Shown here: positions 42,461-51,208 of the stretch, piece after piece | Layout of the letters: the number at the start of each line of letters is the position of its first letter | Position numbering within the stretch: the first letter of the stretch is position 1 | Assembly: GCF_030518195.1 (NCBI RefSeq) | Contig: NZ_JAULSC010000004.1 | Span: 186,001 to 250,000 of the forward strand | Source: Nocardioides cremeus | Lineage (GTDB): Bacteria > Actinomycetota > Actinomycetes > Propionibacteriales > Nocardioidaceae | Direction: 5' to 3' | DNA: 64,000 bases | Notes under the pieces: generated by a model | What the model saw: only the letters and a program-made list of their open reading frames with translations | Databases searched by the model: none | What the model was told of the DNA's origin: nothing | Made by a program: the position numbers and the translations under genes

Positions 42461-45157
42461 TCAGACGTCTGCCGTGGCCGGGAGGCCGAGGTAGGCGGTG
42501 CGCACGGTCGGATCGTCGCTGACCCGGCCGGGCGCACCAGTGAAGATCGTGCGTCCGAAGTCGAGCACCACCACGTCGTCGGAGGTCCGCAGCACCATCG
42601 CGACGTCATGCTCGATGAGCAGAACTCCCATGCCCCACTCGTGGGCCAGACGCCGGATCAGGTGACCCAGCTCAGCGGTCTCGGACTCGTCGAGGCCCGC
42701 TCCCGGCTCGTCGAGGAGGAGGACCGAGGGCCGCGTGGACACGGCCCGAGCGATGGCGACCAGGCGGCGTTGCCCGTAGGAGAGCTCGGTGGGGAGCTTG
42801 TCGAGGACGTCGCCGAGACCGAGCTCCTCCACCGCAGCCGCGGCCGTGGTGGTAAGTCGACCGCGACCCGGCCAGAACAGGTCGGTGACGTAGCCCAGCG
42901 CGTCGCGCTGGTCCGAGGCGGCGAGAAGGTTCTCGCGCACCGAGAGATCGTCAAAGAGCTCGAGGCTCTGGAAGGTACGGCCGAGGCCGGCGCGCGCCCG
43001 CTTGGTCGCAGACCACGAGGTGATGTCGCTTTTCCCGAGCAGCACGCGTCCCTGCGCCGGGCTGGCGTAGCCCGTGACGACGTCGACGAGGGTGGTCTTG
43101 CCGGCACCATTGGGTCCCAGGAGGCCCAGGACCTTGCCGGGCTCCACGAACAGGGACACCTCCGAGAGGGCGGTGACCCCACCGAATCGCTGGACGACGC
43201 CGCTGACGGTGAGTGAGTGCGACTCGATCGGTTCGACCTGGCGAGGTGTCGCGACCTCGTGAACCGGGCGGCCCCCGAGCGGCAACCTCCAGGCGCGCAG
43301 TCGGGCGGGAATCGCTGCGCTGATGGCTGCGGCAGCGCCGTTCTGGCTGGCGATGAGCAAGAGGATCAGGATCACGCCACCGGCGAGCGGGACGTAAGCA
43401 TCGATGCTCTCGGAGAGTTGCGCGGCGATGATGGTCCCGACCCCGCCCGTGACCAGCGGAACGCCGAGTGCGGGCCCGAGGGCGTATCCGACGCCCCCGA
43501 CCACGGCCACCGTCATCACGTTGATCGAGGAGAAGGGCCCGAACAGGTTGGCATAGAGGATCGTGGAGTACGAGAACGCCAGCAGCACCCCACCCAGTCC
43601 TGCGATGGCGGCAGCGAGGGAGAAGGCATAGAGCTTGGCCGCGAAGACACTCACCCCGATGGAGGCCGCCGCCCGCTCGTTCACGCGGACAGCCAGCAGC
43701 CGGCGCCCGACGCGACCGCGACGCAGGTTCGCGATGAGCAGCGCGACGAGCGCGAAAGCGACCACGCACACACTGGCGTAGGTGTGCAGGTGGAGGACGG
43801 GGTCGATCTCGAGGCCGAACAGGGTCTGGAAGGGAATCTGTGTCTGGTCGGTTCCTCCGGTGAGCTCGGTGCTGCTGAAGAGGACGGCGTAGACGGCGAA
43901 GCCCAGCCCGAAGGTGACCACCGTCAGGTTGACCCCGCGCGTGCGCAGGGCCGGGAGGCCGAGCAGGAGACCGACCAGTCCGGCCGCGACGATACCCGCC
44001 ACCAACGCCGGTCCGAAGGTCCAGCCCTGTGCGTCGACCAGCCGGCCCGCGGCGTAGGCGCCGACGCCCGCCAGTGCCATCTGGGCCAGGCTCAGCTGCC
44101 CGGCGTACCCGGTCAGGACGACGATGGAGAGTGCCACGATCCCCACCGACATCGAGACCACGATCGCTTGGAGCAGGTCGTAGTCCAGCTTCCAGGTGGT
44201 CTGCATCAGGAGGACCAGCAGCCCGGTCGCGACCAGTGCCGGCACCGCCCGCACCCGTCCGTTGCCCACGCTCGGGAGCCGGTCGGCGGTCGTGCCGCGC
44301 ACCGGGAGACCGCGCCCCCGGATCACGAGCATCACCACGATCGCGATGAACGGGATGGCGTCAGAGACGCCGGTGATGTCGGTGTACTGCATGGCCTCGC
44401 TCTGCACGATCGCGAGCAGCCACCCGGCGAGCAGCGCCATCGGATAGGACCTGAACTGGGCGAACAGAGCCGCTGCCAGCGCGCCGACGATGAGCAGCGA
44501 GAGCCCCCCCAGCGTGAAGTAGCCGGAGGTCGTGGAGAAGACCAGGGACCCGGCGAGGCCGGCGAGCGCGCCGCCGACGATCCACGTAGCCATCGCGAGG
44601 ACCTCGGGTGACCACCCCAGGGCGCGGGCCGCCCGGGGGTTCTCGGCGGAGGCGGTGAGTGCCAGGCCGAAGCGGGTGCGGGAGCTCGCCACGAGTGCGG
44701 CGACGACGAGCACGGCGATCACCGCGAGGTAGAGCGACTGCCGTCCGAGGACGACGCCCGCGACCTGCACGGTCTCCGTGGGCAGCAGCGGCTCGGTCGC
44801 CTGCTGCTCGGCACCGAACGCGAGAGCCAGGCTCTCGTTGACGACCGTGAGGACCCCCAGCGTGGCGATCACCCGCGATATCGGGCTGGCCCCGCGCAAG
44901 GGCCGCATCACGCAGAGTTGCACCAAGCCGCCGACCGCGGCGGTGAGGAGGACGACCAAGACCAGGGTCACGGCGGTGCTCAGGCCCCGGTTGTCGCGCA
45001 GCTCCACGAAAAGGAAGGCGGCGAGCACGGCAAAGTGCCCGTGAGCGAGGTTGATGGTTCCCGAGCCGCGGTAGATCAGCACCAGCCCGACGGCGAGCAG
45101 GGCGTAGACCGATCCCAACCCCAGTCCCAGGGCTGCGAACTGGACGAAGTCACTCAT
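42461..45157 (-). CDS. LivH-LivM-LivG fusion: two permease domains and an ATPase in one chain
   Basis: 898-residue transporter polypeptide of the branched-chain amino-acid (HAAT) class. Residues about 1-285 are a LivH permease (SVYALLAVGLVLIYRGSG), about 300-615 a LivM permease (GYAGQLSLAQMALAGVGAY, the family loop RVNERAAASIGV), and about 650-898 a LivG ATPase with Walker A GPNGAGKTT, signature ELSYGQRR, Walker B LLLDEPGAGLD and the switch LLIEHDV. No stop or start signal separates them. The ATG overlaps the LivF stop. In this regulon it probably imports the island substrate rather than an amino acid. Confidence 0.92.
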   Translation of the reverse strand: MSDFVQFAALGLGLGSVYALLAVGLVLIYRGSGTINLAHGHFAVLAAFLFVELRDNRGLSTAVTLVLVVLLTAAVGGLVQLCVMRPLRGASPISRVIATLGVLTVVNESLALAFGAEQQATEPLLPTETVQVAGVVLGRQSLYLAVIAVLVVAALVASSRTRFGLALTASAENPRAARALGWSPEVLAMATWIVGGALAGLAGSLVFSTTSGYFTLGGLSLLIVGALAAALFAQFRSYPMALLAGWLLAIVQSEAMQYTDITGVSDAIPFIAIVVMLVIRGRGLPVRGTTADRLPSVGNGRVRAVPALVATGLLVLLMQTTWKLDYDLLQAIVVSMSVGIVALSIVVLTGYAGQLSLAQMALAGVGAYAAGRLVDAQGWTFGPALVAGIVAAGLVGLLLGLPALRTRGVNLTVVTFGLGFAVYAVLFSSTELTGGTDQTQIPFQTLFGLEIDPVLHLHTYASVCVVAFALVALLIANLRRGRVGRRLLAVRVNERAAASIGVSVFAAKLYAFSLAAAIAGLGGVLLAFSYSTILYANLFGPFSSINVMTVAVVGGVGYALGPALGVPLVTGGVGTIIAAQLSESIDAYVPLAGGVILILLLIASQNGAAAAISAAIPARLRAWRLPLGGRPVHEVATPRQVEPIESHSLTVSGVVQRFGGVTALSEVSLFVEPGKVLGLLGPNGAGKTTLVDVVTGYASPAQGRVLLGKSDITSWSATKRARAGLGRTFQSLELFDDLSVRENLLAASDQRDALGYVTDLFWPGRGRLTTTAAAAVEELGLGDVLDKLPTELSYGQRRLVAIARAVSTRPSVLLLDEPGAGLDESETAELGHLIRRLAHEWGMGVLLIEHDVAMVLRTSDDVVVLDFGRTIFTGAPGRVSDDPTVRTAYLGLPATADV

Positions 45158-45924
45158 GAGGCACGCTCCTCGGCGCGGTCGAGGTAGAGCTCGGCGATGG
45201 CGTCGGGGGCACCGCGCAAGGGTGCGGCGGCCCCGTCGTGGACGACTTTGCCGCGGCGCAGGACGTAGACGTGGTCGGCCGCCTCGATGGCCAGGTGGAC
45301 GTGCTGCTCGACGAGCAGGACGGCAACCCCGCTGTCAGCGGCAGCGCGCACGGCTTTCAGCAACCGCTGGACGATCACCGGTGCCAGACCCAGCGACAGC
45401 TCGTCGGCAAGCAGCACCGACGGCCGTGCCGCCAGCACCCGGCCGAGCGCGAGCATCTGCTGTTGACCACCTGACAGCAAACCTGCCGGACGGTCGACGT
45501 GGTCGTGCAGCTCGGGGAACAGGTCGAGGGCATCCGACACACTTCCACGTCCCAGGCGGAGGTTGTCGCGGACCGTGAGGCCGGTGAAGACGCAGCGTTC
45601 CTCGGTCAGCAAGCCGATGCCCTGCCGCACGCGCCGGTGGAGCGGTGCCGAGGTCTTCTCTCCACTGACCAGCACCGTGCCGCCGGCGGCCGGCACCTCT
45701 CCGGCCAACGCGTGGATGGTCGAGGTCTTGCCGGCGCCGTTCGCCCCGAGCAACGCGACGACCTCGCCGCGGCGTACTTCGAGGCTCACGTCGTGCACGG
45801 CCGCATTCCCCGCGCCGTAGCGCACCACGAGGTGGTCGGTCGAGATCGCCACGGGCGCCGGGCGACGTGTGCTGAGCTCCTCGGGCGGGTTCGTGACGTG
45901 ACTCGGTCCCACTGCGACTCCCAC
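45154..45924 (-). CDS. livF: LivF-type ABC transporter ATP-binding protein
   Basis: 256-residue ATPase, the second nucleotide-binding domain for the LivHMG fusion. Walker A is GANGAGKTS near residue 62, signature LLSGGQQQ, Walker B VLLADELSLGLAP and the switch LLVEQHV. LADELSLGL with Ala-Asp-Glu is typical of LivF. It lies between the binding-protein gene and the fusion gene. Confidence 0.92.
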   Translation of the reverse strand: MGVAVGPSHVTNPPEELSTRRPAPVAISTDHLVVRYGAGNAAVHDVSLEVRRGEVVALLGANGAGKTSTIHALAGEVPAAGGTVLVSGEKTSAPLHRRVRQGIGLLTEERCVFTGLTVRDNLRLGRGSVSDALDLFPELHDHVDRPAGLLSGGQQQMLALGRVLAARPSVLLADELSLGLAPVIVQRLLKAVRAAADSGVAVLLVEQHVHLAIEAADHVYVLRRGKVVHDGAAAPLRGAPDAIAELYLDRAEERAS

Positions 45925-45954
45925 GGTTGTTGCTGACTGGGCGGATGGTGCCGG

Positions 45955-45984
45955 CGACGGCGGGGTCAGGTGACCCCGCCGTCG
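45955..45984 (-). terminator. Strong hairpin between binding-protein and LivF genes
   Basis: Perfect 14-bp stem with a 2-nt loop: CGACGGCGGGGTCA and TGACCCCGCCGTCG. It sits just after the binding-protein stop. A partial terminator or mRNA 3'-stabiliser here would give more binding protein than ATPase, as in many ABC operons. Confidence 0.6.
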
Positions 45985-46014
45985 TCGGAGCTCCTTGGTG
46001 TGCTGGCGCGGGCC

Positions 46015-47226
46015 TCAGCCGCCGAGAGCCGCCGCGATGGCGGGCCCCAGGTCGACGGGGTCGCCTTGAGCGACCAGCTCGCCGCCGCTGACCGTCTTCG
46101 GGACCGCCGTGGTGTTGAAGGTGCGCGCTAGCGGCGGCACGGGCAGCGGAGTGGTGAAGTCGATGGGCGGGGTGATGCCGCCGGTGTCGACCGCCGAGGC
46201 CGCGCTCATGGCTTCGGCAACGGACTCGGCGGTGACCTCGCCGTCGATGGTCGCAACCACCTCGCTGAACACCTTCATCGCCACCCAGGTGAGCTGGAGG
46301 ACCTCACCGCTGAAGTCGAGGTCGCTCGGTACCGCGGCCACCGCATCGGCCCAGGCCGGGTCGTCCAGGGTCGGGAAGTTGCCCGAGATGACCGATCCCT
46401 CGAGCTGCTCGCCGAAGCTGTCGACCACGGCGTTGTCGAAGGTCGCTGCCGGCGCCAGGATGCGCGAGCTGACACCGAGCTGGTCCATGGCAGCCACGAG
46501 CGGCGCGTACATGGAGGTCGGCAGAGCAGTGAAGGCGCAGTCGGCGCCGTCAAGGGCCTGGGCGACCGGCGTGAAGTCGACGGTCGTCTGGGCGACCTTG
46601 ACCGGGTCGGCGAAGGACTTGCCCGCGGCCGCGAGCGCGCCCTCACCGAAGGTGAGCACCCCTGCGGCGGCAGCGGTGTCGAGGATCACCGGCGTCGGCG
46701 ACTCGCAGGTCTGAGCAGCCACGCCGCCGAGGTAGACGTAGCCCAGGGCGCCTGCCCAGACCGGGAACGAGAGCTCGCTCGTCAGCGCCGCCGGCGTGGA
46801 CGACGGAGCGCCGATCCACGGGATTCCGGCCGGCTCGATGACCTTGAAGACCTCCTCCTCGAAGCCGGCGAAACCGCCGACGAGGGCGACGACGTCCTCC
46901 TGCACGGCCTCGCGGGCGCACGCGGTGGCCTCGTTGGGGTCGTACTTGCCGTTGCAGTAGACCATCTCGACGTCGGCGCCGTTGATCCCGCCGTCGGCGT
47001 TGAGCTGGTCGATGTAGGCCTGGGCAACGGTGTCGGTGGCGAAGTTCGTGGCCGGCGTGCCGGTCGGCCCGATATTCATGATCTTGATCGTGGGCTCGCC
47101 GCTGCTCGCGCTGCCGTCACCGGGGTCGGTGCCATCGGCACCACCGTCGTCTCCACAGGCGGTGAGCAAGCCGGCGGCCAGCGTCAGTGCGGCGACTGCG
47201 GCTGCGTGCCTCGTGCGGTTCTTCAT
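46015..47226 (-). CDS. HAAT-type substrate-binding lipoprotein
   Basis: 403-residue periplasmic-binding-type lipoprotein of the LivJ/amide-binding class. The lipobox is LLTAC with lipidated Cys at residue 24, followed by a Gly/Asp/Ser linker. The mature fold shows DTVAQAYIDQLNADGGINGADVEMVYCN in pieces and EDVVALVGGFAGFEEEV. ATG at 47226. It is the first gene of the transporter operon and is preceded by operator F, so its ligand is probably the island substrate. Confidence 0.9.
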   Translation of the reverse strand: MKNRTRHAAAVAALTLAAGLLTACGDDGGADGTDPGDGSASSGEPTIKIMNIGPTGTPATNFATDTVAQAYIDQLNADGGINGADVEMVYCNGKYDPNEATACAREAVQEDVVALVGGFAGFEEEVFKVIEPAGIPWIGAPSSTPAALTSELSFPVWAGALGYVYLGGVAAQTCESPTPVILDTAAAAGVLTFGEGALAAAGKSFADPVKVAQTTVDFTPVAQALDGADCAFTALPTSMYAPLVAAMDQLGVSSRILAPAATFDNAVVDSFGEQLEGSVISGNFPTLDDPAWADAVAAVPSDLDFSGEVLQLTWVAMKVFSEVVATIDGEVTAESVAEAMSAASAVDTGGITPPIDFTTPLPVPPLARTFNTTAVPKTVSGGELVAQGDPVDLGPAIAAALGG

Positions 47227-47321
47227 CGGGGGCTCCCTTGCTTCCTCAACGGAAAGTCATGTGACGTGCTGGCGAAGGATCACTCGCCCGAGAGATCGAG
47301 CGTGAGCAGAGTCACACGTTT

Positions 47322-47337
47322 TTGACGTTGTCGTCAA
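47322..47337. promoter_or_regulatory. Palindromic operator F (perfect)
   Basis: TTGACG-TTGT-CGTCAA with an extra T/A pair, TTTGACG...CGTCAAA. It is 96 bp upstream of the binding-protein start and puts the transporter in the same predicted regulon as the catabolic operons. Confidence 0.75.
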
Positions 47338-47499
47338 ACGATACTCCCAATTGGGTCGTAATGCCGCCCAAAGAGGCAGATGCGGGCGTGCTCGCGACGT
47401 CAATTAGGCGTGCTGAGACACCGGTTCTGGTCCGCATCCGAAGACCAAGTGACGGTCAAGTCAAGCGGGATGCGCCTGCCGCGAGCGCCTAGCCTGAGG

Positions 47500-48279
47500 T
47501 CAGTGCTGCTGAGGTCCGAAGCGGGGCGCCCGCTTCTCCACGAACGCGCTGACGCCCTCGCGTGCGTCCGACGTGGTCGCCGCCGCGCGGATGCCGATGG
47601 CCTCGAGCCGCATCGCACCTTCGGGCGCCGGCTCGGCCACGTCGCGCAGGAGCCGCTTAGTGAGCGCGAGGGCCACCGGTGCGCTGGTGAGCACTCGCGC
47701 GACGACGTCGTCGACTGCGGCGTCCAGCTCGGCGGCAGGCACCACCCTCGCCACGAGCCCGGCCAGGTGTGCCTCCTCTGCTGTCATCGTGTCGTTGAGG
47801 AGGGCCAGACGCAGTGCTCGGTGGAGTCCGATGCTGTGCACGAGCAGGCTGGTGCTCCCGTCGACGCTCAACCCGACCTTCGTGTAGGCACAGGTGAAGG
47901 AAGCCGCGTCGGCCGCCACCACGAGGTCGGCCGCCATCGCCAGTGGGAATCCGGCCCCCGCCGCCGCTCCCTGCACCACCGAGACGACGATCGCCTCCGA
48001 GCGCACCAGCTCGGAGATCACCTGGTGCAGCTCCGCTGCGAGGTCGTCGACGAGCTCACCCATGTCGGCAGCACCGGCGAAGGCCGGCAGGTCGCCACCG
48101 ACGCAGAAGAAACGACCCGTCGCGGCCAGCACGATGACCCGAGCCTGATCGGCGCCCGCACGACGTACGGCGCCACGAAGCTCGTGCACCGACGCTGGGT
48201 GGAGCGGGTTGCCGCGCTCGGGGTCGACCAGCGTGATGCGTGCGGTGTCATCGGCGAAGGAGTAGTCCACGAGGCCCAT
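47500..48279 (-). CDS. Enoyl-CoA hydratase/isomerase (crotonase)
   Basis: 259-residue crotonase starting MGLVDYSF at 48279. Oxyanion signatures are TLVDPERGNPLHPAS and GRFFCVGGDLPAF; VQGAAAGAGFPLAMAADLV is the second loop. The C-terminus REGVSAFVEKRAPRF is standard. It is monocistronic and divergent from tesB; no island operator lies in the 69-bp gap. Confidence 0.88.
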   Translation of the reverse strand: MGLVDYSFADDTARITLVDPERGNPLHPASVHELRGAVRRAGADQARVIVLAATGRFFCVGGDLPAFAGAADMGELVDDLAAELHQVISELVRSEAIVVSVVQGAAAGAGFPLAMAADLVVAADAASFTCAYTKVGLSVDGSTSLLVHSIGLHRALRLALLNDTMTAEEAHLAGLVARVVPAAELDAAVDDVVARVLTSAPVALALTKRLLRDVAEPAPEGAMRLEAIGIRAAATTSDAREGVSAFVEKRAPRFGPQQH

Positions 48280-48348
48280 GCCGGTCACACTGCCACGAGA
48301 CGACCACATGGGCCCAGGGACGCCGCGGGCCGGCTCGCCCCGATACTG

Positions 48349-49209
48349 ATGCGCATGCCACCCACCGACCTGAACGAACTACTCGCTCTCGAGCAGGTCG
48401 CGCCCCGGACCTTCCGCGGCCAGACGAAGCCCCCTCCGGCACGGCGCAGCTACGGCGGTGAGGTCGCCGCCCAGGCGATCTGCGCGGCCGGAGGCACGGT
48501 GCCGGATGATCGCTCCCTCCACTCCGCCCACATGATTTTCCTGCTGCCCGGTGACACCACCCTGCCGATCGACTTCGAGGTCGAGGACGTGCGCGACGGG
48601 GGCTCCTTCAGCGCCCGTCGTGTGGAGGCGCGGCAGGGGGACCGCGCGATCTTCGCGATGTCGGCTTCCTACCAGGCACCGGCCGCAGGACCCGAGCACC
48701 AGCCCGAGCTCCACGACGGACCTGCTCCGCTCGACTCCTCCGCACCAGGAGAGCTGTTCGCCGCGGACTCTGTCAACCGTGCGTGGGCCGACCATCTCGC
48801 GGACTTCCTCGACGTCGAGCTGCGCTTCCCCTACCCGCCGGTCCGCGTGCCCGCCATGCGGGGAGTCGCGGTGCCCGCTCGACAGCAGGTCTGGGCCAGG
48901 ACCCGCCAGACAATCGGGAGCGAGCCTGTCCTGCGGGATGCAGGAGTGGCTTACCTCAGCGACATGCTGCTGCTGGCCACTGCACTGGGTCCGCACCGGC
49001 TGACCCTGCAAGACGAGCGGATCGCGTTCGCGACCATCAACCACACGATCTGGTTCCATGCGCCGCTACGAGTCGACGAGTGGTTTCGCTACGACCAGGA
49101 GTCACGATGGGCCGGACGCGGCCGCGCCCTGTGCCACGGGGAGATGTACGACGAGGCCGGCAAGCTGTGCGCCACCACGATGCAGGAGGGCCTGGTCCGC
49201 TACCGCTGA
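48349..49209 (+). CDS. tesB: Acyl-CoA thioesterase II
   Basis: 286-residue double-hotdog thioesterase. The first domain has YGGEVAAQAI and SLHSAHMIFLLPGD, the second SDMLLLATAL and ATINHTIWFHAP followed by RYDQESRWAGRGRALCHGEMYD in pieces, with the family Asp-Gln-Thr triad region. ATG at 48349 or 48355 are both in frame. It hydrolyses medium/long or branched acyl-CoAs and may vent CoA when the pathway stalls. Confidence 0.9.
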   Translation: MRMPPTDLNELLALEQVAPRTFRGQTKPPPARRSYGGEVAAQAICAAGGTVPDDRSLHSAHMIFLLPGDTTLPIDFEVEDVRDGGSFSARRVEARQGDRAIFAMSASYQAPAAGPEHQPELHDGPAPLDSSAPGELFAADSVNRAWADHLADFLDVELRFPYPPVRVPAMRGVAVPARQQVWARTRQTIGSEPVLRDAGVAYLSDMLLLATALGPHRLTLQDERIAFATINHTIWFHAPLRVDEWFRYDQESRWAGRGRALCHGEMYDEAGKLCATTMQEGLVRYR

Positions 49210-49565
49210 TCCTCGCGCGACTCCTCGTGCGGGACGAGCTCGACGACGGGAATCACCCGAGGCGCCGCGGAGGTCTCATGGTCGTGGAAGAACGGGTGTG
49301 CCGCGGTGATGGACGACCAGGCGCCTGCTCGCGCCGCCCCCTCGAGCACGACGGCCGAGGCCCGGTAGGTCCCCCGTCCGATCTCCACGGTCACTGTCGG
49401 TCGAGCTCGCAGGTTGTGGCACCAGCTCGGGTCGCGACGAGCCCCGTTGGCGGAGCCGATCACGAAGAGGCGCTCACCCTCGCGGTGGAACATCATCGGA
49501 CTCGTCCTCGGCTCGCCCGAGCGAGCGCCGATCGTGGTCAGCAGCAACAGGTCGTCGCGCCGCAT
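49200..49565 (-). CDS. Ddn-family F420-dependent nitroreductase-like protein
   Basis: Split-barrel protein of at least 121 residues with LLLLTTIGARSGEPRTSPMMFHREG and SANGARRDPSWCHNLRARP, hallmarks of deazaflavin-dependent nitroreductase relatives (shown in pieces). The ATG at 49565 truncates the N-terminus: in-frame family-like residues REINRRVIAQFRAGEEIEG continue upstream to about 49689, with no ATG, GTG or TTG there. A rare start or the short form is used. Operator G lies just beyond. Confidence 0.75.
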   Translation of the reverse strand: MRRDDLLLLTTIGARSGEPRTSPMMFHREGERLFVIGSANGARRDPSWCHNLRARPTVTVEIGRGTYRASAVVLEGAARAGAWSSITAAHPFFHDHETSAAPRVIPVVELVPHEESREDQR

Positions 49566-49691
49566 GCCCTCGATCTCCTCCCCCGCGCGAAACTGGGCGA
49601 TGACACGGCGGTTGATCTCACGAATGTCGATGGCGGCTCTCCCATACCCGTGCAGCAGCTCCTTCGGTGCGAAGAGCTCGCTGTCTTTCGT

Positions 49692-49707
49692 CCGACGATA
49701 TCGTCAG
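49692..49707. promoter_or_regulatory. Palindromic operator G
   Basis: CCGACG-ATAT-CGTCAG shares the central GACGATATCGTC core with operator E; only the outer bases differ. It lies directly upstream of the Ddn-like coding region, the last operator of the island series. Confidence 0.6.
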
Positions 49708-49918
49708 AAACCGACGGGCGACAACGGGGTCTGCCTCGTGAGCGGGCTTAGTCTCCTGCGTTTCAGCCCTGCCATGCGTTCCATGCGCCTACTGACGCCA
49801 TCGCCAAGTGAACGCCACGGTTGCGGCACCCGGACCGCCACCGGCGAGCTCAGCGCGACTCTCTCGGCAGCCGGCTGCGCCGGGAGAACGCCTGGACGGC
49901 GGGTGGGTTGCCCGCGCC
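49708..49918. other. Intergenic stretch without recognised feature
   Basis: About 210 bp between operator G and the end of the next leftward operon. Frames here are short shadows; no promoter, hairpin or gene could be supported. Confidence 0.4.
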
Positions 49919-51208
49919 TCAGGTCAGCGCCGTGCCGGCAGGCCCGCCCGATCGCACCCCGCTACACCAGACCGCTCTCACGACCTCGTGACGGGGAACG
50001 GCCAGCGCCTCGTCGAGGGTCGTCGACAGCAGCACCAGGTCGGCAGGCTCTCCGGGCCGCACCCGCCGGGGACCACCGTGCTCGTCGGTCAGGTAGCCGG
50101 CCAGGGCGACCCGCGCGGCGACCCGCTCGGCCTCACCCAGCACCACCCCGGAGCCCGTGCGCCGGTCGCGCGCGGCGGCGATGACGGCCCAGGGGTCGAG
50201 CGGGCCGTAGGGCGCGTCGCTGCTGGCCGCGACGTCCACCCCCGCCGCGAGAAGACTGCCGAAGGGGTAGAGGTGCGGCAGGTCGTCGGGGTGAACCCGG
50301 GCGCGGTAGTCGTCGCCCCGGTCGGCGAGGAAGCCCGGCTGCGTCACCACGCGCAGGCCCCGCAGGCGCTCGGTCACGCCGGGCGGCACCACCGCCGCGT
50401 GCTCGATCCGGTCACCTGGCAGCCTGCCCACCTCGTCGAGAGCCGCGAGCGTCAGCAGCAACGACTCCCGCGTCACGCAGTGCACGGCCACAGGCTCCCC
50501 TGCGCCATGACGCTCCGCGATCGTCGCGCACAGCTCATCGAAGGAGGGCAGGTCGTGGTCGCGGAGCAGCAGCTTGCGTCGCCCGAGGAACCAGACCCGC
50601 TGGGGCAGCAGGTCCTGGCCCTCGAAGCCCTCGAGGCCAGGGGTGGCGTCGGTGACCGAGGTGATGCCGAACGCAGCAAGCTCGCGACCCAGGGCACCGA
50701 GGTCGAGTGCGGTCTCCGGCAGGGCCGGCCGGAGCCGGTCGTCATAGCGCCACAACCGACCAGTCGGCGCACCCGACGGGTCGCGCTCGACGTCGAGACT
50801 GTCGTCGAGCACGTGGTCGACCGCCGCCAGGGCCGCCGAGTTGAGGACCCACAGGGCGCCGCTGCGGTGCTGCACCCGCACCGGACGACGGGCCTGCACA
50901 GCATCGAGGTCGTGCCGGTCGGGCGACCAGGGGAGGCCGACTCCGCGAACCCACCCGTCGCCCGGCGCCGCAGCCAGCGCGGTCAGCCCGTCGCGGCAAT
51001 CGACCGAGGCACGAGCCGCGGCGAGCGCCAACAGGTGCAGGTGGTGGTCGTGCAGCCCCGGTAGCAGCGCTGCCTCGCCCCCGTCGACGACCTCGTCGGA
51101 CTCCTCGGCAGCCAGTCTCGGTTCGAGGTTGACGATGCGATCACGGCGGAGCCGTACGTCGACCAGCTGCCCCGCGACCTCGACCCGCGTCAGGAGCGTG
51201 GTCCTCAC
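49919..51208 (-). CDS. Amidohydrolase family 3 (YtcJ-like)
   Basis: 429-residue metal-dependent amidohydrolase. The metal motif is LPGLHDHHLHLL near residue 52, other ligands lie in VAVHCVTRES, IEHAAVVPP and SSDAPYGPLDP. GTG at 51208 overlaps the CoA-transferase stop (GTGA). It differs from the two ACMSD-like proteins. With a CoA-transferase and a crotonase it makes a separate three-gene operon. Substrate could be an amide or a cyclic imide or ester. Confidence 0.83.
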   Translation of the reverse strand: MRTTLLTRVEVAGQLVDVRLRRDRIVNLEPRLAAEESDEVVDGGEAALLPGLHDHHLHLLALAAARASVDCRDGLTALAAAPGDGWVRGVGLPWSPDRHDLDAVQARRPVRVQHRSGALWVLNSAALAAVDHVLDDSLDVERDPSGAPTGRLWRYDDRLRPALPETALDLGALGRELAAFGITSVTDATPGLEGFEGQDLLPQRVWFLGRRKLLLRDHDLPSFDELCATIAERHGAGEPVAVHCVTRESLLLTLAALDEVGRLPGDRIEHAAVVPPGVTERLRGLRVVTQPGFLADRGDDYRARVHPDDLPHLYPFGSLLAAGVDVAASSDAPYGPLDPWAVIAAARDRRTGSGVVLGEAERVAARVALAGYLTDEHGGPRRVRPGEPADLVLLSTTLDEALAVPRHEVVRAVWCSGVRSGGPAGTALT

